Of a stretch of DNA of 64,000 nucleotides, positions 55,490-64,000 are shown one piece after another. The notes under the pieces were generated by a model, which was not told where the DNA came from, ran no database searches, and worked only from the letters and a program-made list of their open reading frames with translations. The stretch covers positions 1,984,001 to 2,048,000 of the forward strand of contig WHVY01000001.1 in NCBI GenBank assembly GCA_022266195.1, read 5' to 3'. The position numbers were made by a program, and so were the translations under genes. The first letter of the stretch is position 1. The number at the start of each line of letters is the position of its first letter. The DNA is from Tetranychus cinnabarinus. Its lineage: Eukaryota; Arthropoda; Arachnida; Trombidiformes; Tetranychidae.

Positions 55490-56044
55490 CAGTAAGCTAC
55501 CAGATAATGAGAATACCAGATAATGAGAATCAATTTTTCAACGACCCCTCAATGGAAGAGTTAAATCAAATTCTAATTTCATTTAAATTTCTTTAATTAT
55601 TAATTAACTACAGTATTCCCTTGAATTTTTGCTTTTTTGTTACACTGCCATCTAGGTGAACTACAAGGGGAAACCACGCATTTTACAGTTTAAACACTTA
55701 AACTTTTTAATTGACATCCCCTCTTTGCCTCTTTGCTCCCTTTGAGGAGTCCTCTCCCTACAGGTGGAGTCATTAAGTTTTTTAATTGTTTAAACTGTAA
55801 AATTCGTGGTTTCCCCTTGTAGTTCACCTAGATAGCAGTGTAACAAAAAAGCAAAAAACTCAAGGGAATACTGTAAATCTAATTTTCGCAAAATATCAAC
55901 GAAGAAACTCAAGAAATCAGTTTAGAAAGCAATTTAGTTTGAATTTGCTTAGTTAAAGCAAGTTGATAATCAAGAAAATAAGTTGCCCGGCGAATAGTGC
56001 AAATAAGCTATTTCAAGGTATTCTCATTATCTGGTAGCTTACTG
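55490..56044. mobile_element. Middle MITE of the nest, 555 bp including the inner element
   Basis: Inverted ends CAGTAAGCTACCAGATAATG, flanked by TA at 55488-55489 and 56045-56046. The left end carries a second, shorter copy of the CCAGATAATGAGAAT block. It contains the element at 55611-55873. Confidence 0.78.
55611..55873. mobile_element. Inner MITE of the nest, family B copy 2, 263 bp
   Basis: Inverted arms of about 95 bp beginning CAGTATTCCCTTGA and including GTGAACTACAAGGGGAAACC and AGTTTAAAC, flanked by TA at 55609-55610 and 55874-55875. Clearly related to 54197-54451 but diverged. Confidence 0.83.
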
Positions 56045-56587
56045 TAGCTGTCTGGTTGTCCATAGATGACTCTGATCAGAAATTGTCTCATTATCGGAGG
56101 GTCTCATTATGAGAGGTTTGAGTGTATCAGTTTTAATATAGTTAAACATATTCAGCTGTATTGCTTTAGTAATCCAAACTTATCTCAGTTTTCACTTAAA
56201 ACTGAACTTGTTTACATTATGCGTTTAATAAAGTTTTATAAGCTTAAACGAGTTCTTAGTTGTTATCTTGTGAATCTGATGAATGCAACATGTCTGCGCA
56301 ACTCAGGTTTACTCCGCGACTCAATTAAGGTACTCAGCCCTGAATAGTTGTATTCCATGGCTAAAGCTATCTCTTCATCTCTTTGTGATCTTCAGTAGTG
56401 TAATTGGTGATGGAAGAATCGTACCGCGGTGGATTGGATCCATGGTGCGACCTTCAAACCTTTTTTATCAAAATCGGGAGAGGAAAACCATGACAGGCTA
56501 ATCTAGCTGTATTATAAGGGTTATGAAACTCTGTGTTTATTAAACACTAAAGCTTTTTTTGTTTGTTTGATGTAGTTTTTCAGTAGA

Positions 56588-56813
56588 TGGCTCTCTTTTG
56601 AAAAAAACCGAGGGTGAAAAAAAGAAGGAAGAAGAAATCGAAGGTCTACTGTATTTATCATTGGACAAATTGATAAAAAAGATTAAGGTAAGAACCTCGC
56701 AAGACAAAAAGAGCTTGTTAATGATAGAGGAATTTTTTATTCAGCAAAAAGACTTATGGACAAAACTTGAAGCTCACATAATCAGAAATCAAACTCTTCT
56801 TGAGAGTAGTTAA
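56588..56813 (+). CDS. Possible terminal coding exon of an unrecognised gene
   Basis: After a plausible acceptor (GTTTTTCAG near 56584) the frame is open to a TAA at about 56811 and reads as a Lys/Glu-rich helical segment (KKEEEIEGLLYLSLDKLIKK, FFIQQKDLWTKLEAHIIRN) ending in LLESS. The composition is protein-like, but no upstream exon could be joined with confidence; the open frame at 56283-56501 is a candidate. Function unknown. Confidence 0.3.
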
Positions 56814-56840
56814 GTTGCTTGACTGTCAAAGAGATTTATC

Positions 56841-57044
56841 TCACAGGACTTGTTGGTCTTGCAAGATATTAGTTATTCCTTTAACAAGAAGGGCTTCATC
56901 GGCTTTAGCGGATCTTGGACGAAATTCTGTTTCCCGGAATCCTAAGTCTGCATAAGCGTCATCTTTATCCTCTGATGACGCAAAATCACAAATGAAAATT
57001 ATAGTGATTAAAAAAACTAGTGATAAGTAACGCATAAATTTCAT
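56841..57044 (-). CDS. Small secreted peptide of unknown function
   Basis: 67 aa. A clear signal peptide (MKFMRYLSLVFLITIIFICD, cleavage likely after FASS) precedes a 43-residue charged, cysteine-free mature peptide with GFRETEFRPRSAKADEALL. The form is like a neuropeptide precursor or secreted salivary peptide, but no dibasic amidation site is obvious and I recognise no family. Both a start and a stop are present in a single exon. Confidence 0.5.
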   Translation of the reverse strand: MKFMRYLSLVFLITIIFICDFASSEDKDDAYADLGFRETEFRPRSAKADEALLVKGITNILQDQQVL

Positions 57045-57270
57045 TTCACTCGATTGTTACTGAACTTTCACAAATTGTTGAATGTAACTAGTAACTAGTA
57101 GACAAACTTAAAATAATGCGTTTGCATCTAATAGGAATTCTTTCTATAGTGATATTCAGTAAAAGTTTATTTTTTCAGCTTACTTTACAGTTACATATGC
57201 CTAAATATTGTATTACTGACATTTTATGAAACGTAGTTGAATAATAGCTTCTCAATTAACGTTAGTATTA
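57045..57270. other. Upstream region of the small secreted peptide gene
   Basis: AT-rich, non-coding, up to the next MITE. No promoter motif is clear enough to call. Confidence 0.35.
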
Positions 57271-57403
57271 CGGGGTGTACAGAAAGTTCGTGTGAGGGGA
57301 AAAAATAATTTCCCTTGCGCATTGAACAGATTTTCTATTGTTATTATTGACATTACTGATTACATTTTACCCCACCCCTCACACGAACTTTCTGTACACC
57401 GTG
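57271..57403. mobile_element. Palindromic mariner-type MITE, 133 bp
   Basis: Inverted ends with GGTGTACAGAAAGTTCGTGT followed by GAGGGG; the outermost TA pairs are at 57269-57270 and 57404-57405. Non-coding. Confidence 0.78.
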
Positions 57404-57405
57404 TA

Positions 57406-58131
57406 GGTTGTCGATTATGCTCTAGCTCACTTTCCGGTATTTAAATAGAGAAGTAACCTTTTGACTTTTTTATCTGACTTTAAATGTTTGGTAGATTGTG
57501 TCTGTCTTATGAAACATTGTATAAACACGCATAATTAATCCAGTACACAAACAAATGACTTAAGAGAAAACATCCTCTGTTTCCGTCATTGAACGCCGTT
57601 TTATTTAAACATTTGTTTCAACAAAATGTTTAGAGTCAAGGACATCAGCTATTGTGCTCATGCACAAAACCAATGATTAATCAATTTTTTTAATCGGCAT
57701 AATGTGTTACTAAAAAGCTAATAATTAAAACTCGCAAAGGTTGTGCCGCCTAGCGATATTGTGCAACTCTTTGAAATTATTAACTTTGCTGTATTATGAA
57801 AGCGATGAAAATCTTAAATCCCAAAATTGGCGTTGTTAATCTTGAAAGATCAATCAAAGAAATGTTTAGTCGGTGCAATAATCATAAATTAAAAAATGGA
57901 CTTTTTACTATTATAGAATAAAAACTTAAAAAAACTAAAACATCGTCCGTTGCCTTTATTCGTAAGCTTGCATAAATTTTTAAAATTTTTGGTAAAGTTG
58001 CTGATAAAATAAAATAGATCTGGTGTTTGTGAATTGGATGGTGAATCAATGGAAAATAGAATTGTTTATGAATATTTATCAAAAGAATTTTATTGATTTT
58101 GCTGTTTAGACATGATAACAGGAGAAAATAA
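57406..58131. other. Intergenic region downstream of NUP160
   Basis: AT-rich sequence holding the probable NUP160 3' UTR. No gene or repeat recognised. Confidence 0.45.
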
Positions 58132-61100
58132 TCATCTAGCAGTTATTTGGTGACATGAAAGAATCAGTTCTCGATATTTATCCCGCTTGTGAATTAATTG
58201 TTTGGCGAACTAAGGGAAGAGAAAAAAGAAAGAATTGTTAGAAATCGATTTTTTCAGAGCACAGTTAAGGAACTTACCTCTTCATAATCTTTGTGATCGT
58301 CCTTTTCTTTTTCTAATATTTCAAGAAGACACTTTATATGTTGATGAGGGAAGTAAGTTTCTTGTTTGCTACCAATTTTAGGTGCCTGTGAATGAGAATA
58401 AAACAATTTGATTAATCAAAAGAAAATTGACATTACACAATTAATTTTTAAAACTTATAAAATTTATCTTACCTTGATATCAAAATATTCTGTTCCTTGT
58501 CCCAAGTAACCGTCAATAAGCTCCATGGCAAAATTGAAAGCACTTTCAATGTAATCATAACTCATCAAAATTCGGAGAAGTTCGGGAGAATTACGTTTCT
58601 GAGGAAAAAAATAATTTAAATACAATTAGAAGACATGTCATCAAAAATATACGAGTCAGAAATTAAATTAACTCCACAGTTTGAATAAAAGTTTCATGAA
58701 AATTACCTGATAAGAGAGCTTCAATGGATTGGGAAGAGGAATACCGGATTCAAGGAGCTTTTCAGCGACACATTTATGGAGTCGAGTTTGATTCTTTTCT
58801 TCATACTTCTCGATGTAAGTTAAAATCAAGAAAAGCATTTTATCAATAGCAGGCATCTCAGCATTGGCAATAAAGCTTGCGGATGCAGTATCATTTTCGA
58901 TAAAACATTCATTAATTTCCATAAGACCAGCTTCTAAACTCATTTTACGGAAAGGTAATTCGGTTAGGTAAACGTATTTTCCAACCAGCCCTTCAAGAAC
59001 TGGCTCATATGGCAAATCAAAGTGAGTGCTTAGTTGGAAGGCGAGATCAAACTGAAGGTTAGAGATGAGAAGAGTAATTGTTTCCTCAGCTGATAATGGT
59101 GTTGATGCAATTGAATTAAGTTGAGAACTTTTTTCCAATAGCTTGTATCGTGCATTGGTTAGCTCATACTCTTTAACAATATCATTGATATTCAATACTT
59201 GAATTTCTTTTCTTGTTATAGTATCAGATGGAGGAGATTCTTGGGCATCATCTAATCCATGTTTACGCTTGATTGATGAAGTAACAGAGGAAGAGCTTCT
59301 TCCAAAGTGTAAACTGCTTGATGACGCTTTAATGGTTGGTTGAATAATCCATGCATACTTGGGATCAATTAATTTAAGAGAATTGATAGCTAAAAGGAAG
59401 CATCTTGCTTGCTTTTTCAAACTCTCAACTCCATTAACTTCTTGACAAAGTCTTTTAGCATATTCATAGATGATAGAAGCTGATTTACGGTAGTTGTTTC
59501 TTTTAACAAAGTAAGAATATAATATTTCATAGAAATCGACTTTCTTTTCCGTTTGGAGAAGATCAGTTGATCGAGCACGGAATTCCAGTATATTAATAAA
59601 GTCATCTTCCATCTCTACATAATCGTAATTTATCATTTCAGAAATAGCTTGTTTTTCATAAAGTTTTACAGTAAATTGTCGTAAACAATCTTTCCGTTGA
59701 ATAGCAGATGGATTCAGCAACATGGCAGAAAATGCATCGACAGTGTTTCCGAACTCTAAATGACACATGAAGATAGTAGTCATAAAGGATGAGAAATGTT
59801 GATCATATGAGGATCCACTTTCATCGAGTAGATCAATCGCTCCAAGAGCAAGGTCAAGAATAATTTCATTCTGAGAATGTAGACGACAAAGACGGAAAAG
59901 TTTGTTGAAATATGTTGTAATCTCAGCATTAGTAAGGGAATCATTTGGCTTTCTTTCAATTGATGTATTAGACAAGTTGGCCAAGAAAATTTTTTGAAGA
60001 AACGGTTCTTCTAGCAACCCATTCAACGCTTGATGGAAATAACCAACTGACTTTTTAGGATCACCAAAGAATAATTGAGTTATTCCCATACAAAATCGTC
60101 TACTGGCGATGCTGTGATCACACCAAGCATCTAACATTTTTGAATATTGATCTATCAATTCAAACTGTTCGAAACCAAGTAAGAAACGAAGAACAAAAGA
60201 AGAATTGGAAGTAGGCCAAATAATCGTTCCAATAGCTTGAACTAAGGATGGTTGAAACGTTAACCAAGTTTGACAGTTTTCTGGCTCTTCAACGTCTTCT
60301 GCGTGTGATGATAGAATTTTGCGGGCTGATGGACATTTTTTATGTCCAATGAGATGAGCAACAATAGACTTGGGTGAAAAATCATGAACTAAGGCATTAG
60401 CAGTAGGAGGATTGCGATTAACATTGATAAATTCATGGAGTTCTAAAGTTGCCAAAAGAGTCACTGTATTTTCTATGCCGAGGAATGTACTGTCTTTTAG
60501 GCTCATACTTGTTTCACTGATCCAGGCCATTGAATAATATGATTTAAGACACAATTTGTTAAGCGCTATAGAGTTTTCTAAGGTATCACAAAGTCTGTCG
60601 TAGTCAGTTGAATTCGTGGTTGATAGGCGAACAAGTAGTTGAAATAGAAGGAGATCTCGGCAGAACTCAAAACGAAGTCGACAAGTTTGTTTGATACTTT
60701 CCGTAAGAATGCAAACGCCGATATTACCACTCAAAAATTGGTCCAAGGATTGCTGAACCATAGTAACAGATGAGTCCATGGCTTCATCAGAATGGTCTTT
60801 TGATTCAATATTCAGAGTCTGCAATATCAAATCGACAGCCTCCAATATTCGAGAGCTTTCTAAGGCATCTTCAACAGAAGATAACATATTTGATTTTCCA
60901 ATATCGAGATCACACGGGTCTGTCATAAGGTATTTGTTGACAACTTCACGAAAAACTTTCTCTACAGGTTCATCAGCTGTGCAGGACATTTCGAGTTGAA
61001 GGAAGGCATCTTCATCTAAATAACTATTGATTGTTTTTATAAACTGAAGCAGTTGTTGCAGACTAGTTTCAAGTGAAAAATCATCGGTAAGGATATTGGA

Positions 61101-63757
61101 GATGTCATAGTTAGGAGTATGAACACGAGATAAAAGAACATGGTCAATGGGATCATTAGCTCTCAAGTAAGAGACACTTGAAACTCTCAATATTCCAGTT
61201 AATCCAGTTCTACTGTCCATGAAGAGGCCAAGAGGCTTGTTGAAGACATTGTGGTATTGTAAGCAATAAGAATAAAATTCGTTCCATAATTCACATTCTA
61301 AGTTTGAATACACATCAGGAGAACATTCACCAACTCCAGGGAGAGAACGAAGCTAAAAATTCACAAAATTACAGTTTAATACACAATTATGAACAATGAG
61401 ATAAAAATATCAATGCAAATATAATTAGAAAACATACCCGATTCTCTACAGCATTAGCAACCTCTTCGATCAAGGATTCGGTATTTAAAAAAGAGTAATA
61501 TGATTCATGAGTTCGATTTAAAGTCTATAATAGAGAAAAATTTATCAATTATTATCTAAATCGATATAAATAATGAAATAAAAAGACTCACACTTATAGC
61601 TTTGGCAATGGTTTGAGATGAGAATTTTCCTTTTTTGAAAATCTTTTCGATGAAAAGTTCCTTTGGGCTGATTAACATAGATTTAACATTTATAGGAGGT
61701 TGGAAATGGTTGTAAGTGGTAACACTTTGCCAGCACGAGGAATCACTAAGAAAAAAAACAAATTCGAATAAGTAAAAAGAGTTTACAATTCATAATTGAT
61801 AATCTTACTCATTAATCTCCCAATGTGAAAGTGTTACTTCGCTTTCAGCTAGACGCCATAGAGCCCATAACGTGTTAGCAGTGAACACAAAATCAACAAG
61901 ATCTTCTTGAAGGGCATCAATTGAAGTGACGACTTTTAAGGTTAAATTTTCACCGACGAACAAAAGTTTGTAAACAATGAATTTTCTCCCAGAGGTAGTA
62001 GGTACAAAAGCAGCCAAGAACAATTCATCACTGCCATTTGAGGACGCATCTTTTTTCAGTACAGGTCGTGTTACTTTAAAACAAAAGGATATAATTAAAA
62101 ATTGAAAATATGAAAATAATTTAGTTTACTTACCGATCATAGGATCATTAACAGATTTATTGATGCTTGTTGTTGAATAACCGGACGACATATCTTGGAA
62201 AGACTCAATACTTTCGGCAGCTACATAGTCTTGCTTTGCACATGACCAGATACGAATTTTCAAGTCACGGCAAAGAGTAATCATTAGATCATCTTCGATG
62301 GATGGAAGGTGATGCCAAAGAATACTCAGAGCTGCTTGTTCATTATCCGGATTACCTCTAAAAAGATAGAAAGTAAGAGTTAGCTTAACAAAATTTTAAA
62401 ATTTTAGCTGAACGAGGTACCTTGACATAGACATTCGAGATGGAACCAGATTGTACCATAAACTTTTTATCAAGCCGGTTTGCTTGAGATTATATACAGT
62501 AACTTTGCCTAAGGACGTAAAAAATGAGTTTAAATGATTATGACATTTTAAAAGGCTAGATCTTGAAAATACCTGATGAAGATGGATTCATTTTTATAAC
62601 AGATATGTTACCAGTATAATCTGCTAAAGCAAAGTAAGCTTCTTTATCTGAATTTAACCAAGAACAGGACCTAATTGGGAAAGGCATATCTGAGGATGAA
62701 AGTGAACCTCCCAAATTGAATGAATTATTTAAAACATGATAACTATCAGGATTTCGCAAATTAGCTGCATTTAGGTCATAGAAAATGGATTTCCTAGTAT
62801 GCAAATCACTGGGGTTGATATTGTTGGAGCCATGAGGCAGAATGTTAGAACCACTTCGTACTGTATCCTACAAATAAAATTGAATTTTAGTTTAAAAAAT
62901 CACATCTGATACACAGAAATATTTCAACTTACAATGAGTACGGTTCCAAGTTTTCTAGGATGAGTTAAGGTAATACGGTGAATTGATGCAACTGTGGCCA
63001 GTAGAATGATAACTTGATCTTCAGTCTCATGGACACTAACACCATCCAGTATTGGTGTGTTATGAAACCTTAACTGTACATGATTACGTGCAAGATTGAA
63101 GTCCAGGGATACTTCATAAAACTGAATGTAGTCTTTGTTACTTCTCCTGAAAATGCAAATTTAGAAGTTAGTAAATGGACTAAAATGACAAAGGTTCAAG
63201 TCAGGGACTTTCCAAGTTTACTTTGCATAAATAGTATAGACAATTTGCAACATACCAGTAAATAAAGCGATTACAGGTTGGCGATGACCAAACATTACTA
63301 TCTTTGTAACAATAGTACCCAACACTTTCAGCTAGCTTGAAGTCTTGCAGAGTACTTTGATTGGCACCTATATAAACACACAGGAATGAGATTAAACATT
63401 TCAAAGAACAAAATTAGTACCAGAAAAGCAAAAAAAAATACACAAGAACAAGTTCAGATTAGAATTAATGAAATAAATATGATTTACCAATATCGAGAGA
63501 AATCTCTCCTTTAGCTGAAGCATGAAGATGATAGGTTGAAACTTCAGAGTAACTAAGTTTCATTGAGTCCATGATTTCCAATGGAACTGAGACTAAATTT
63601 ACAGCAGTTACAGAGAGAGACTACACATTCAAATGATCTTCATAATCAATTAACAACAAATTAAAGATTAAATTAAGGAAAAATATTTGGATTAAAATCA
63701 ACTGTGAAGTGAGTGATTTTTTTTTACCGAACCTAAGTTGAGTTGGTTAACCGCCAT
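58132..63757 (-). CDS. NUP160: Nuclear pore complex protein Nup160, 14 exons
   Basis: Join on the minus strand: 63757-63728, 63620-63488, 63367-63256, 63146-62933, 62867-62573, 62508-62421, 62357-62134, 62073-61809, 61745-61592, 61524-61438, 61352-58707, 58598-58473, 58385-58278, 58209-58132; 4,560 nt, 1,519 aa (human about 1,436). Nup160 is a component of the Nup107-160 Y complex forming the outer rings of the pore. An N-terminal beta-propeller region (ILLATVASIHRITLTHPRKL, MITLCRDLKIRIWSCAK) leads into an alpha-helical solenoid (EFYSYCLQYHNVFNKPLGLF, LRANDPIDHVLL) and the C-terminal SPELLRILMSYDYIESAF and KRDKYRELILS segments. Small 5' exons contrast with the 2.6 kb exon 11. All joins keep frame. 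The ATG at 63757 (MAVNQLNLGS) is taken as the start. Confidence 0.88.
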
Positions 63758-64000
63758 GCTCTTTATCCCTATCGATATCACAACCGATGTTCGATGTATT
63801 GAAATTTTTTGAGCTGAATAATTATTTTAATTCCCTTTCATTAATAATCAATTGCTAATACAACACGATAAAATATAAAATGAAGTGAATAACCATCCAA
63901 TTATAGTCCCATAGCATTTTATCAAGAGAAAGAATAAGAAAAACTAACTTGAGTCTTTGAGTAAAAGATCAGATAAATTAAACATGAATATGTATGAGTG
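63758..64000. other. Upstream region of NUP160
   Basis: Probable promoter and 5' UTR of NUP160; short, AT-rich, no motif recognised. Confidence 0.4.

Larger units (their letters stand above)
55263..56124. mobile_element. Outer MITE of a three-level nest, 862 bp including insertions
   Basis: Inverted ends CTCTCAAACCTCTCATAATG (left) and CACTCAAACCTCTCATAATG (right, minus strand), flanked by TA at 55261-55262 and 56125-56126. It contains the element at 55490-56044. Confidence 0.75.

Noticed and set aside
56066..56501. Two overlapping plus-strand frames as genes
   Set aside because: The first runs out of the terminal repeat of a MITE. The second has some protein-like sequence (GDGRIVPRWIGS) but no supported start or splice partner; it is mentioned only as a candidate upstream exon.

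Overview
The window is AT-rich eukaryotic nuclear DNA with compact protein-coding genes, short GT-AG introns (about 45-120 bp) and many small mobile elements. The best single clue to the organism is an intronless, secreted intradiol ring-cleavage dioxygenase (6079-6846). This is a fungal-type enzyme that in animals is known mainly from spider mites and related trombidiform mites. Together with small introns and animal genes such as peroxidase, Kunitz, TSSK and STRAP, this points to a mite, most likely Tetranychus or a close relative. That assignment is inference. No rRNA, functional tRNA, CRISPR or bacterial operon structure was seen. Exon joins were chosen from splice signals plus reading-frame continuity; every multi-exon total below divides by three.

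Layout. 0-9.4 kb: a retinol-dehydrogenase-like SDR (+) and an eight-exon SSUH2-like gene (-). The 3.8 kb third intron of the SSUH2-like gene holds the dioxygenase gene on the opposite strand. A TA-flanked MITE carrying a nested tRNA-Ser-derived SINE abuts the SSUH2-like 3' end and supplies its stop codon. 9.4-13 kb: an unannotated stretch with several copies of a ~550 bp repeat. 13-25.6 kb: a TSSK-type kinase (-), chaperonin subunit CCT7 (-), RanBP9/10 (+), STRAP (-) and a two-domain Kunitz inhibitor (+). 28-34.6 kb: FRA10AC1 (+), sulfide:quinone oxidoreductase (-) and a BACK/Kelch protein (+).

35.2-46.8 kb is an apparently intact Gypsy-type LTR retrotransposon of 11,557 bp read leftward, with two 1,069 bp LTRs in which I saw no difference. 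Besides Gag, protease, RT/RNase H and integrase it carries two accessory coding blocks: a RING-like plus TRAF-type zinc-finger protein fused in frame behind integrase, and a separate 399-aa ORF that resembles the REXO4/ISG20 DEDDh exonuclease fold with its catalytic acids replaced. This is the most novel item in the window. The element sits in a decayed duplication of its left-hand neighbours: Kelch and FRA10AC1 scraps lie on one side and an SQOR pseudogene on the other.

47.4-64 kb: a Bcl-2-like gene (-), a seven-exon heme peroxidase (-), a 5 kb cluster of palindromic MITEs with three levels of nesting, a small secreted peptide gene (-) and the 14-exon nucleoporin NUP160 (-), complete to its start codon at 63757. 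The host genes are mostly unrelated housekeeping or lineage genes; no pathway-level cluster is evident.
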